64,000 nt of DNA from Sarcomyxa edulis (GCA_009761415.1 QUOL01000010.1:1240001-1304000), one strand, 5' to 3'. Shown: positions 14,802-26,129, numbered from the stretch's first letter. Notes: generated by a model from the sequence alone, not told the origin. Program-made: numbers and translations.

Positions 14802-16517
14802 ATGTCTGACTCCACACAATCTTTCCCCCTCCTCCTGAATGACTCCAACTACACCTCTTGGGCTGACACTATGCGCGCCCACCTCTCTACCATGGGCCTC
14901 TGGCTTGCTACTGAGGGTTCTGACCCTCAGCCTGGTCCTTTGGATCCATCAGCACCTACTGCTGCTGAGAGGAAGGAGTTGAGGGACTGGAAGTTGTCTT
15001 CATCCAAGGCTAGTGGGGAGATCTTTTTGGGAGTGGAAGAGAAGCAGAGGGTGCATATTAGAGGCTTGATTGGGGATCCAGTGAAGATGTGGGAGAAGCT
15101 GAGGGAGGTGCATGTGCAGAAGGTCTCTGAACCAAGGGTTAGCAGAAGGGGCACTAGGGGAGCCAAGGGGAGAAAGAAGACCGTGAACGAGGCTCAGGAG
15201 ATCACAGTGGAACCCCCCATCACCACTCATTTCGAGTCTGTTGGCTATGCCAGTGCTCTATCATCTTCTGATCGCTCTTCCTGGCTAAAATCTCATGCAG
15301 CCACTCACTGGATTGCCGATACAGGTGCTTCCTCACATATGACTCCTCATCGTCACTGGTTCCGATCTTACTCTCCCCACATCATTGGTGTTCGTCTCGC
15401 CGACAGCTCGGTCATCTATTCTGCAGGTATTGGCTCTGTGGAGTTCCATCCTGTCGTGAATGGTGTCCAGATGCGTCCTATAGTCTTCCATGATGTCCTC
15501 CATGTCCCTGCCCTCGGCAGTAACCTCCTCTCCCTCTTCCACCTCACATCTCGAAAGGGCTATACCATCAAAATCTTCGGACGCACCGCTAGCTTCTTCA
15601 TCAATGATGTTCTTCTCTTCACTGCTACAGTCACCGATCGGAATCTGGGTTATCTTGATGGTCATCCTCGTTCGTTTCCAGCAGAGGTAGCCAATCGAGC
15701 CAGCACTCTGCCGCTTGATCTGAGTCTCTGGCACCGGCGTTTGTCTCATCTCAACTATGTCGATGTTAAACGCATGCTCAGCAAGAAACTCGTCACCGGC
15801 ATCTCTCTCGAGTCTCCCAACAAACCCGATCCCATCTGTGAGCCTTGCATTGCTGGCAAGCAACACCGTCACAACATTCCTCTAACTGCTACTCGTCGAA
15901 CGAAGCCTTTAGCTTTGGTCCATACGGATCTGAAGGGGCCTATGCCTGTTCAGACTCCGGAGGGTTATCGCTACTGGATGACGTTCATCGACGATGCTAC
16001 GCGTTACTGGGTGGTTGCCTATCTCAAGCGCAAGAGTGACGCGTTTGCAGCCTTCAAGTCTTTCAAAGCTTATGCTGAGAATGCTCTGGGGGTGCCGCTT
16101 CGCAAGATCCGTGATGACAAAGGGGGTGAGTACATGGGGAAGGAGTTCATTCAGTTCTGTGTCGACCATGGCATTGCCAGACAGCACACTGAGCCCAACG
16201 AACCGCACCAGAATGGAGCTGCAGAGCGCCCAAACAGAGAGATTGCTGAAGCTGCTACCTCTCTTATGGTTGAAGCCAAGCTCCCTGCATCGTTCTGGGC
16301 TCGTGCCGTCTCTGCCTATGTCCACACTCGGAACAGGACACCCACTTCTGCCTTGAACGGCGAAGTCCCTTATTCTGCTTGGAAGAAGAAGAAACCTGAC
16401 GTCTCTTACTTCCGAGTCTTGGATGTCTCGCTTACGTTCTCATCCGCAAGGAGAAGCGTAAAGCGCTCCAACCCCACTCTAGGAAGTGCATCTTTATTGG
16501 ATATCCAGAAGGTGTAA
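14802..16517 (+). pseudogene. Copia ORF1: truncated Gag, protease, integrase (frameshifted)
   Basis: 571-residue open frame. It starts MSDSTQSFPLLLND with a Gag-like N-terminal segment of about 100 residues. It then passes through a basic linker (RRGTRGAKGRKK) directly into the aspartic protease motif DTGASSHMT (near residue 175). The usual central Gag region and CCHC knuckle are absent. Integrase follows, with a zinc-binding HRRLSHLN...CEPCIAGKQ segment and catalytic core residues in HTDLKG, RDDKGGEYMG and the NGAAERPNREI helix. At about 16419-16421 the frame slips by one base relative to the rest of the polyprotein. The frame then reads nonsense to the stop at 16515-16517. The break is described only. 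Confidence 0.9.
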
Positions 16518-16621
16518 AAGCATGGCTCTTCTGGGACCCGGCTGCTAAGAAATTCATCATCAGCAGCCACGCGGTCTTTGATGAACGCTACTACCCTGGT
16601 AATTCCCCTACTGCGATTAAC

Positions 16622-18946
16622 TTGCTTGATGATCTGCCTTCCTCAGACCCTCTTCCTCCTCCTCCTCCTCCTGCCTCAGTGTCTTCTGATGATGACAATG
16701 TGCCGCATCATGGGGGAGATGACGATTTAGACGACTTTAGAGTTGATGCACCACCTCCTCAGCCACCTCAGCAGCCTAATGCAGGCGATGCTCCAGGTAA
16801 TGCTCCGGATCTTGCTCCTCCTGTCGCACCTCCTTTACCACCTCAACCACCTCAACCTCCTCTACCACGTACTCCCTCTCCTCCTCCACAAGCTCGACGT
16901 CGTAATCCTCCGCGTCTGCAGCGTCCCAAAGGTTCTATGAACTTGCAGGATTTGCAGCGACGCAACGTCCCAGCTCCCTTACAACGCCTCCCAACTCCAG
17001 CAGCAGCTCCAGCTCCTCCTAGACCAGAATCACCGGATCCTCTTCAGATGACTCCGCCTCTGCCAACTGCTCCTCTCCCTGATCATCTTCCTGCCGCTCC
17101 TCCTCCTCCTCGCCAGTCTGTTTCCCCTGATCCACTCGATAACTGGGACACACCACGCAAGCCACCTCCAGTAATCGATTCAGACTCGGATGAAGAAGAT
17201 GTCGAAGCTCAGGATGTTGCCAGTGATCCAGATGTCCTGATGGCCGGTCTTGAATTTGTGGCCACAGCCCAATTCGACGACTATCTGACCTGGACTGAGT
17301 TAGCAGCAGAGCTCTTCCCAACCAAGGAGTTTGCTTTGCGAGCTGCAGCTTTCAAGGCGTCCAGTTCTCATCAGAACGAGCCACGCAGTTTCAAGGAAGC
17401 GATGGAGCGCCCTGAACCGGAGCGCACTCGCTGGCTGAATGCTGCCACTGAAGAGATTGAGTCCCTCGTTCAGAACGGCACTTTCAAGCTAGTTGAGTTG
17501 CCGCCTGGAGCAAGGGCCATTGGGAGCAAGTGGGTGTTCAAGGTAAAACGGAATGCAGATGGCTCTGTTGAGCGCTACAAGGGTCGCTTGGTTGCTCAAG
17601 GCTTCTCACAGCGCCCTGGCTTTGACTACACAGAGACATTTGCTCCAACGCCCCAGTGGTTGTCTCTCAGAGCCATACTCGCTATCGTTGCTATCGAGGA
17701 CTTGGAGTGTGAAAGCATTGACATCTCGTCTGCTTTCCTGTATGGTTGGTTGAAGGAGAAGGTATACATGCGTCAGCCTGAAGGGTTTCAGACCAAACCT
17801 CCTCACTGGGTGATGCTTCTCATCAAGTCTCTCTACGGCTTGAAACAGTCCGGTCGCAACTGGCACTTGGAGCTGAACACCACCTTGGAGAAGATGGGAT
17901 TCAAGCGGATTGTGTGTGAGAACAGTGTCTGGGTCTACCTTCGTGACGGTGTGCGCATCATCATTCCTGTTTTCATTGACGATATGACGATTGCAGCCAA
18001 GTCCAAGGCCGACATCCAGAAGGTCAAGGAAGAACTCAAGTCCCACTTCAAGCTTCGTGACTTGGGTCCTACTTCTTTCCTTCTGGGAGTCGAAATCACT
18101 CGCGACCGTTGCACTCGCACCCTCAATCTCTGCCAGCGCCAGTACATCATCGACCTCCTCCAACGTTTCAACCTTTCTGAAGCAAATCCTGTCTCTACTC
18201 CTCTCGACCCCAACATCAAGCTCAGTGCGTCCATGTCCCCCAAAACTCCGGAAGAGATTGCAGCGATGCATTCTATTCCTTACATCAACGCCGTAGGTGC
18301 TTTGTCTTATCTTGCCATTGCAACGCGCCCAGACATCTCTTACACGGTTGGTGTGCTTGCACGCTTCTGTAAGAATCCTGGGATGCAGCACTGGGCAGCG
18401 GTCAAACATCTCCTTCGCTATCTCAAAGGCACCATGGACTACAAGCTTTCCTACTCTCCTTCCGATTCCCCTGAACTGTTCACCACCTACACCGACGCGG
18501 ACCACGGCGGCAATCCTGACAACGGACGATCTACATCTGGCTACGTCGTCAAGATGGGAACCGGTGCCATTGGCTGGCGCAGTCGACTTCAAACCCTGGT
18601 TGCTCTTTCCACCACAGAAGCTGAGTTTGTTGCAGCTACTTATGCCGGCACTGAAATACTCTATCTTCGCAACCTCTTCTCTGCTATGGGTTACTCGTTC
18701 GACACACCATCCACTTTGCACATCGACAACAACTCCGCTCTGTCTGTTGCCAAAAACCCGGAACACCACGGTCATATGAAACACTTGGATCTTCGGTTCT
18801 ACTGGTTGAGGGACGAGGTGAAGAAAGGACACATTGGTCTCAAGTATCTTCCGACGGCGCAGATGCCTGCAGATATCTTGACGAAGGCGTTGGGACGGAT
18901 GAAGGTGTTGGATATGGTGAAAATGCTTGGTTTGCGTAAAGGTTGA
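16622..18946 (+). pseudogene. Copia ORF2: reverse transcriptase and RNase H
   Basis: 774-residue open frame. The same frame is open upstream to the frameshift near 16420, so the true domain continues from the integrase. A Pro-rich, acidic linker (residues 1-230) precedes reverse transcriptase: IDISSAFLYGWL, KSLYGLKQSGRNW, and the catalytic FIDDM in place of the common YVDDM. RNase H follows, with the YTDADHGG and STTEAEFVA motifs. It ends LGLRKG* just before the purine tract. The second half is very close to copies B and C. Confidence 0.92.
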
Positions 18947-18975
18947 TTTTGCAGAGTTGCATCATCATGGGGGAG

Positions 18976-19201
18976 TGTTGGGATTTGTGCTAAAGAACTC
19001 TGCCTTTATTTCGCTTTCAGCCACTTTACTTGTTTACTATTGTTTACTTCAGATGACTTAGTCTTCCCTGGAGTCAGCTCACTGCTCTTTATCTTTGACA
19101 GTGAAGCTCGACTCCAGGTACGTCGTGTTACTCTACTTAATATACATATCTTTGACAGTGAAGCTCGACTCCAGTGCTCTCTGAAGTGTCTCCCTTCAAT
19201 A
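18976..19201 (+). repeat. 3' LTR of copia copy A (226-bp variant)
   Basis: Same ends as the 5' LTR but without the 11-bp duplication and extra T, plus two substitutions. The right flank is CGCATGAATG, which shows no duplication of the left flank. Confidence 0.95.
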
Positions 19202-19900
19202 CGCATGAATGAGAAGCTTACAAACCTGGTGATGCATACGTAGCCTCTCCCCAACCTCCTTGACCTCGTTGCATTCTTGTGCCTGCCCCACTTGACTGGA
19301 CAAAGTTTTCTGTGATCCAAGCTGCAAACATTCCAAACGAGTCCTCTGGTGCCATATCAGATCTTCAATACAAAATCACCGCAATGTTTTGCTCACCCAA
19401 GATTCTGGCTCCAACCATGCAATCCCACGCATACAAGCAAGCAGTACATTGGGTATCGTACTAAAGTTGAGAGTTGTGGTGACTGGAGGTTGTGAGAGAA
19501 GCGCAACAACATCATCTGGTTGAAACGGGCTAAAGTCCCAGTTTTTCTTGAGATTCTTGATGTGCATCCCACAAGAATGCTGCAGGACAGCACTCAGATA
19601 CACATTTGCAGAAAACCAGAACATCACTTACCATCTCGGAAGGACCATCATTGCTCAAGGGACAAGAACCAATCGTGGAGGTACCTCCCTCACAAATCTG
19701 AACCGGAGACTGTTATTGTAAACCAAGCTCAAAGTCAACGATAACTGACCATATATCCATATATATACCGCAGCCTTAGAAAGAAAGGCAGATGTTTCCG
19801 ATTGTATATCGGGATCTAGCGCAGGAGATTGTGAAAGGGATTTCGTAGCTTGACGTAGACAAGACACTACCACGGGAATGGTCGCATGCATAGTAGACAC
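19202..19900 (-). pseudogene. 5' half of an unknown spliced gene, cut by copia copy A
   Basis: Reads from the ATG at 19900 (MSTMHATIPVVVSCLRQ) leftward through four exons with good borders: the first ends near 19770 at FLSKAA, a short exon ends at GPSEM, a third carries HSCGMHIKNLKKNWDFSPF and ends near PESW, and a fourth, a charged helix (QVGQAQECNEVKEVGERL), runs into the LTR at 19201. No domain is recognised. The product is soluble and helical. The coding frame is still open at the LTR border, so the gene is truncated. A candidate for the missing part lies at 35165-36227 beyond copy C. The start codon is 69 bp from a divergent small gene on the plus strand. Confidence 0.6.
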
Positions 19901-19969
19901 TGTGACAGTGACACACTATCCTTTTGTGGCTAGAGTCACGCGTCAATTGCGTCATGTCTCTCTGTCATC

Positions 19970-20347
19970 ATGGACGCACGCCAAGAACGTCTCAGCAAAA
20001 TTGTATTGCACCCGAAGGTCCACCGTCTTAAATTCGCCGTATTTCCTCATATTAACCATATTCTAGGTCCGCAAGAGGAAGCTGTCTAGGAAAAGATCGT
20101 CAGGAAGCTCGAGTTCAATCAAAAAACAAAAGTCGATCGACAAGACTGCACCTACAGGCATACTGAAGCAGAAAGTTAGTATGCTCTCACAAGTTTTGTC
20201 GTATTTCTGAGCGCCAAGCAACTTGACAGACAAAACAATGCACCCGATCTCATGAACAAACACCTGTAAGTAGCCCCGTCCTACCCTCCCGTTTGTACAA
20301 TCCTTACTTATTTTCTCTAGTCAGTCAAATGGGCAAAGAAGTCTTGA
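19970..20347 (+). CDS. Small basic four-exon protein, unknown
   Basis: Exons 19970-20002, 20067-20174, 20230-20265 and 20321-20347 join in phase 0 at every border to a 67-residue product. It starts MDARQERLSKI, is rich in Lys, Arg and Ser (about 22 Lys/Arg), and ends VKWAKKS. All three introns have GT-AG ends and pyrimidine-containing acceptors (for example TTTTCTCTAG). The pattern of clean phase-0 junctions in such a short stretch is unlikely by chance. It looks like a nuclear or RNA-binding basic peptide, but I do not recognise the family. The start lies 69 bp from the divergent broken gene on the minus strand. No stop lies within its joined frame. Confidence 0.42.
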
Positions 20348-20538
20348 AGTCTTGATAGAAGCATACCTAGGGCTATCGTACAACGCGACACCTTTGTTTT
20401 GCTCGTTGACTCCTCCCGACATTGGACTGTATGCGTATCAAATCATCAATGTGAACTACTAAACAGGCAATTGGGTACAGCAAGAAGATTTCAAGAAAAA
20501 TGGATGTAGCAGAGTATTAGTCACAAGTTTCTTCACCA

Positions 20539-21794
20539 TTACACCTCGGAGTTCGAGCTTTCCCTGTTCCGACGAGCAATCGCGCGTTCCTGTTTCCTTG
20601 CCTCCTTTTCAGCCTGCTCGGCAGGAGTCTTCTTGGGCTTCTTCTCTTTCTTGACCTCCTTGCTTTCAGTGATTTTTTTAGATTTCCTGTCGCAAAATGA
20701 GTATGTGCCAATGGATGACAAAATGGGTCACATACTTTTGGGGAGGTTTCTCCGTGCCGCCAAGCGAAAAAAGGTCGAGGTCCTCGGATTTACTATGACG
20801 TGACATGTTCTATCAATGACTAGAGACACATAATGCACAGCGCAAATACCTCTTGGAATGACCATCGTTTTCGGGACCATAGCGCTTCCTCTTGGGTACC
20901 CTAGACACATATATTGGCACTCTTTAAACTCATCTTCTGACCAATGAATGTACCTCACGGGTGAGGCAAAAGCAACTTCTTCCTCATGAAATGAGACCCC
21001 ATCACTCGCTTCAACTTCACTACTTCAGTAAATTCACATCAGTGCTCTCGTTATATGTGGCAAGGACCAAGGAAGGACGCACTCATCAACATCCTGAACA
21101 CCAGGACCAGACGTTGCATTGTTCTTGAATTGGGTGTCGATGAGGGATTGCCTAACGAATCTTACGTCAGACACTGAAACAAAGACAAATGACTAGACAA
21201 CAGACCTTTCGCGTACAGAATTGCCCTTGACAGGAGACACAGCTTGATTGACGAAGCTGCATCAACGCAATGTCAATAGACCATACCCTAGCTAAAAAAT
21301 TTGTGCCAACATACGCCTCCTCCAGCAAGGTTTCACTGCCACCAAAAACATAGCACATCAGAGATATATCACTCTCAAAAAGTTGGGCATACTTACTCTT
21401 CCTCATCAAATACCTCCTTCAATTTGAGGTTCTTTGTGGTAATCTGATAGATCCGTCCGGATAGTTCCCGCAAAGCAGGAGCACCCACAGGACCCGGCAC
21501 AGGGTCCACCATAATGGGCGATAACCCTCTTTTGGCGCGATCCTCCTCCCTCATGATTGTTGCAACCCTCCATTTCTCCTGTTCTAACAAAAGTGTCCCA
21601 ATAGAGGCAATGGCTTCCGCTCCTGCAAAGGCCGTTGCCACCCGTTGGTCCCCCAATTGAGACGCTTTTAGCCAGACCGTGGTCTTGGGTAAAGAACCTA
21701 AATGCGTAGGTTGATCGACCTGGGCATGACCAGTCTGCCATTGATCAATCAAACTGAGTTGGGCGGGCGTCATAACCTGTGAGAGAGTGAGCAT
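20539..21794 (-). CDS. Unknown protein with Lys-rich nuclear-type C-terminus
   Basis: At least six exons join in frame. The first long exon (21794 to about 21399) begins near MLTLSQVMTPAQLSLIDQWQ, has an Ala-rich helix (ATAFAGAEAIASIG) and ends in the acidic VFDEEE. Short acidic exons then carry EEAFVNQAVSPVKG, QSLIDTQFKNN and SEVEASDG. Then come the KR-rich PKRKRYGPENDGHSKR and a final exon of KEKKPKKTPAEQAEKEARKQ ending SNSEV (stop at 20539-20541). The PKRKRY stretch looks like a nuclear localisation signal. The frame is open for about 14 codons upstream of the chosen ATG without another ATG, so an upstream exon is possible. No family recognised. It is not damaged, unlike its neighbour. Confidence 0.55.
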
Positions 21795-21895
21795 CACAGC
21801 ACCACCGATAGATTGGGCTGCAAACCATTCGAGATATTTATTGGATCAATTATGTAATTGTATCTATTTACGCTTAGTGGCAGACAACTATAACT

Positions 21896-23454
21896 TTAAA
21901 GAGTAGGTCCAGGTATTTCAGTGGCGTTATTTCGGATGAAAGCTGCTATCTGGTCAGCAAGATCTGAATCCAGAGACTCAATGACGAAGCGCACAACACA
22001 ACGCACATCTTCCTGGATAGCGGCGACCTTGTTCTCCTCAACAGTCTCTCCGGTTCTCACGTCTGTCTTCTCCTTTATCTCGGTTGCAACTCCCGCCAGA
22101 ACGTGCTTCCACAGTCGAGTATGATGATTGTCGTTGAGTTGATACGTCGACCAGAATGGGTCCAGGAAAACGCCGACGCCAAACTAATATATCAAGATGC
22201 TCTATCAGTGAACGCAAGGAAGGAGCACACCCTGGACACTACCTTTCAATATGCATTCAGAAGTTTGTTACGACTGGTAACCACCGGCTCGTTCAAAATT
22301 CTCCACTGCCGATACACCTTCGGGTTTTCCTCAACCATTTGATGGGCAACAACTGCAAGGTCATGACCAGCAAGCCTGGGCTGATCCGACACAAGATAAT
22401 ATATTTTGTGATACACCACTTGGACGCGGGCGGAACCGCCGTCACCACTGGAAAGTTGTTCCCATTCCACCGCAAATTTCAAAGTCCTGAGCAGTGTCAC
22501 CAAGAAGCGATAGTAAGCATCCGTTTTGTTATCCTCCGTCGCACGCACAAGCGCCTCATCACAAATAGTGCAAGATTATTGAGATGTTTGAAAAAGTAAT
22601 GCGCCGCAGACTTACAAAATGCCTTAAGTTAATGCGGTCCTCCAACTTGGTCCTCTTGTTCATCCGAGCTAGCTTGTCGCGACTTTCGTCCGTCGTCCCC
22701 AGATCAAGATGATAGCTATCGAATGTTGTAGCCTGGATGCGCAGAAGTAAGTTGATGTCGCTGATGCGCGTGCGCATATACTCCTACTCAGTGATCCAAA
22801 TCGCCCGAGTACCCAGTCAAGATTCTCTTCATTGCACCATCCTCTTTTCCCTCCAGGGTTGACTCGCTGTTACGATCCAGGATAACGTCCCACCACTGTT
22901 CAGCGTCCATAGCGGGCTTGCCAATAGCAGTAGTTATATTCCCAACACGACATTGGGCGCGTGCCGGGCCACTCTGGTCACGAGCGTCAGACCTTGCTAG
23001 AGGATGCAAAACAGGAATACTTACCAGTTATGGTTTCTTAGCACCAGCCTCATGACTCTTGGAATTTTTGGTGACTACAGCATCCAACTCCGCGGCGCTA
23101 GGGGTTGGACTATGGACTACGCCTGATCTGTTGCGTGAAACATGCACACTCTCCTGGCTCATCTGACCAGTGAGATTGTCGACTATCTCTAAGGTCAATT
23201 TTTTGACACTAGTTGCGAAGACTCTGCCGGTGTGGGGGCTAAGATCGTCCTGAATGGGCGCCAGCTGTTCAGACAGCTCCAATAGAGAGGTGAGAAAACT
23301 GTTTGGCGAGAGAGTCATGCCTGAGGATGTTGTCAACTCAAGTCAAGTGACAGTGTCGCACCGCCATCAAAATGTCATGCTTACAAATAGCCCACTGACG
23401 CTTTGAGCGTCCAGACAACCTTACATCAATATCTCCAGCCACTCTTGCCATCAT
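21896..23454 (-). pseudogene. Unknown spliced gene, probably decaying
   Basis: Several coherent exons read leftward: MMARVAGDIDVRLSGRSKRQ from 23454, a Ser/Leu-rich exon (FLTSLLELSEQLAPIQDD), an exon with DAEQWWDVILDRN, one with DINLLLRIQATTFDSYHLDL, one with WEQLSSGDGGSARVQVVYHK, and a last exon (DPFWSTYQLNDNHHTRLWKH to TEIPGPTL, stop at 21896-21898). Between the WWDVILDRN and DINLLLRIQ exons (about 22760-22800) I find no donor/acceptor pair that avoids an in-frame stop and keeps frame. Either an intron border is missed or the gene is broken there. No domain is recognised. It sits in the transposon island and ends about 100 bp before the next minus-strand gene. Confidence 0.45.
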
Positions 23455-23570
23455 ATCCTAAATTTCCTACCACCTACGGTGCCTAGTAATTGAAAGTGTC
23501 GTCAAAGCCAGAAATGGACGACAATTCTTAGTCCGGGTCCTGCAAGTCAAGGTTATGTTCTACGCAGCTG

Positions 23571-23746
23571 AGACATGTTTATTGAGTAGAGCAAGACAAA
23601 GTACTTGCAGTTGAGCTTCACTGTCAAAGATAAAGAGCAGTGAGCTGACTCCAGGGAAGGCTAAGTCATCTGAAGTAAACAATAGTAAACAAGTAAAGTG
23701 GCTGAAAGCGAAATATAGGCAGAGTTCTTTAGCACAAATCCCAACA
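23571..23746 (-). repeat. Truncated solo copia LTR (relic D)
   Basis: On the minus strand it starts with TGTTGGGATTTGTGC at 23746 and matches the copia LTR to about CTCAATAAACATGTCT. The last 60 or so bases of the LTR are lost. Its divergent bases (AACTGCAAGTACTTTGTCTT) match relic E at 39228 rather than copies A-C, so D and E belong to an older subfamily. Confidence 0.85.
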
Positions 23747-23777
23747 AACGTCTCAGAGGAGATGGGGAGACTAGAAG

Positions 23778-24700
23778 ATGGGTATCACATCGGAGGTAAG
23801 TCTTCCTATGTAACATAGATTATTGAGGCTTCCCCACTTACGCAGCTCCGGCCAGCTCGCAACATCACGACAGCGCACCAACAAAAATGCTACACGCTTT
23901 TCAAGCAGGAGCACCCCAATAGTTGGAAGGAGATTTTGGAGGTGGAGACCTCAGTTAATCAACTCGGAGCCACACCAAGTACGCTTCAAGATAGCTTGCG
24001 GTACTTCAAGAGATTGTTCACGACGACCACCCATGTGGTAAGGATTACATTTCATCATGAAACCCCAAACTAACAAGACGTAGCTTGACAGCTGGTGTGT
24101 CAAACACAGCTTTGAATCGGTGCTCGTATCCAGCGGGAATAGGGTCAACGAGGATGGAACATTGGCAGCGCAGCACACCACTGAAGGTGTTACAAGGGTG
24201 AGTGTATATCCCTTATGTATCCTTACAAGTGTGCTCAGATAATCCCGTAGTTCTGGCTAGAAGTCTGCCGTGTAGATCCTGAGGATAATCCCGGACATTT
24301 CCAAGCCCACACCTTGTAAGTGAAAAATCGAATTCTACATGGCCTTTCGTTATTCTAATCCCAATTTGATCTACAGCCACGTGGAGTCTCTCGCGGAAGT
24401 CAACTTAGTATGGCAAGACAAAGAACTTCCCAAGCCTATCTCCAGCGACTCCGCCAAGGCTCACCAAATTGTCTAGAAACTCAAAACCATCATCATCCCC
24501 TGTGCCAAAGCCACTGGGATCGTGCTCCGAGAAAAGTCAATGGCCTGGAAGAGCCTTTCAGCAGTACTGGTGCAACACAATGTACAGCTCCATGATTATC
24601 TGCACCGCCTGGCGGCATAGACAAGGGGAAAGGAATTGCACGGTTGATGCTTCTGGACTTACAGACCCTCCTGAGCCTTTGTCTATATATTTTGGGTCAT
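23778..24700 (+). pseudogene. Unknown five-exon gene with an in-frame stop
   Basis: Starts at 23778 (MGITSE, exon ending at 23795) and continues through exons carrying TLFKQEHPNSWKEILEVE, LDSWCVKHSFESVLVSS, FWLEVCRVDPEDNPGH and VESLAEVNLVWQDKELPKP to a TAG at 24474-24476. Beyond that TAG the same frame stays open and protein-like for almost 50 codons (IIIPCAKATGIVLREKS; VQLHDYLHRL). It then shifts frame into PPGGIDKGKGIARLMLLD. The TAG may be a CAG-to-TAG mutation, followed by a frameshift near 24612. So this is either a complete protein of about 170 residues or, more likely, a decayed larger one. No family recognised. An old LTR (relic D) lies 31 bp upstream of the start. Confidence 0.45.
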
Positions 24701-26120
24701 ATCTATGGAAGACTCCTGTAGACTACTGGGTGCTACAGGTCTTATATAGATCACAGTGTGACTATGTAGTCTACAAGGTTCTATGAGGTTCTACTTGACA
24801 TACATAGAGATCTACAAGGGTTTGCAGAATTTTACCTGACACAAAGGAATATCTATAAGTGTCTACTGGATACTACATAGGTTGTGTGAAATCTATAAGA
24901 GCTCTTCAAAGTAGACTGTAAACCTTCCAGAGACTCTGAGAGGCTATCTAAATCTACAGAGCAACCTGTAGATAAATAAGATATATTGAGATCAATAACT
25001 AGTATATAGTCTAATCCACATATATACTACTCTATCATTGACAAAGAATACCCAAAGAAGTAAAGAAACCAGAAGAAAACATGAATTGAAAGTTACGGTA
25101 CTTTTCTGGGATACAAAAACAACGGTATCACTACAACCACCAGTCTAAATCCTTGAGTTTTCTGGATTTTGAATATTCTGGAGTATTTGATGATATATAC
25201 TGGAGTTTCAGATATATTCAGGCTTAGGTTTTCCCTGATGAAAAGCAAGTGGGACTTAGCTGTAAATTTAGGCCATGTCCCAATTGGGCCTCAGCAAGTC
25301 CAACGCTTGTGGAGTCCCTATATGGCAACTCTCTCTTCTTTCCTCCACCATGTACAACTTCTCATCTCATTTCTCTTTCCCTGAAGCTCTTTCCTATATT
25401 GTGTGAGTGGTATCTCATTCAGAACTACCTAACCAGCTAATATCTATATGTAAATGTTAGACATAGGGATGGATGGATGCCATGTCAGTACGGTGCACAG
25501 TATGGATGTACTTTCAGCTCTCCCTTTCTTTTTCACTCATTTTTTCCCCTCTTTTACAGGCTATTTTTCTTCCTAGCTGAGTACGTTCATTTTCAAGGTT
25601 CTAATCCACATTTACACATTATTTCAGCATATTAGTATGATTTGCATATCCAACGCCAGTGGTTCATAAGGTACGTCTCACTCAGTTCCTCATATCATTA
25701 ATATGTATTCACTGGCTTCACTTCATTATAGTAGATGTCCTTTGGACTAGGAGCAAGAACCTTTGATCTCATAGCATACACTTGTATTATCAGTTTATTT
25801 TAATATTATATTTATTTTGCCGCACTTTGAAAATCTTGATGTAAGTTGTGTTTATCAACGGTAGAACTCCCTCAGATATACATATCTACTTGTGTCTGCA
25901 TAGATTGAGTGACATCTACCTAAAGTTGGCATAGATAGAGTGTCGTCTACCAGGATCTACCAGGATCTACATAGATTGAGTGACATCTACAGCTACTCCT
26001 GTAGAAGACAAGGGGGGTATACACGTTCTATATAGATCAGCCAAGTTCTACCAGGTCTACTGGCACTATGACCTCTATATGGTTCTATGTAGAACCAGGT
26101 AGAATTTTTGGGTTTTCCTG
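24700..26120. repeat. AT-rich, TCTACA/GTAGA-rich transposon-like relic without genes
   Basis: About 1.4 kb with no convincing coding frame. Both ends are crowded with short variants of TCTAC, TGTAGA and GGTTCTA (for example ACTCCTGTAGA near 24710 and 25995; TATATAGATCA near 24750 and 26030). These repeats are mostly direct, and I could not define terminal inverted repeats or a target duplication. The segment near 25164-25245 also occurs at 38850-38945. It separates two gene fragments and is probably an old insertion. Confidence 0.35.
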
Positions 26121-26129
26121 ATAGACTCG

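Larger units (their letters stand above)
14195..19201 (+). mobile_element. Copia-type LTR retrotransposon, copy A
   Basis: Full-length but defective Ty1/copia element. It has a 5' LTR at 14195-14432, primer site at 14433-14455, gag-protease-integrase frame at 14802-16517, reverse transcriptase/RNase H frame at 16622-18946, a purine tract ATGGGGGAG just before the 3' LTR, and the 3' LTR at 18976-19201. Integrase before reverse transcriptase defines copia rather than gypsy. The LTRs begin TGTTGGG and end CTTCAATA. The two LTRs differ by two substitutions, one single-base indel and an 11-bp duplication. The flanks do not match (GGCAA on the left, CGCAT on the right), so this copy is not a simple insertion. 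See the inversion finding. Confidence 0.95.

Noticed and set aside
17606..18832. 408-residue minus-strand frame opposite the copia reverse transcriptase
   Set aside because: Mirror frame of the RT/RNase H coding strand; similar frames recur opposite copies B and C only because the sense sequence is conserved.
24700..26120. A TIR element bounded by the GTAGA/TCTAC repeats
   Set aside because: The repeats are mostly direct and too short; no terminal pair or target duplication could be fixed.
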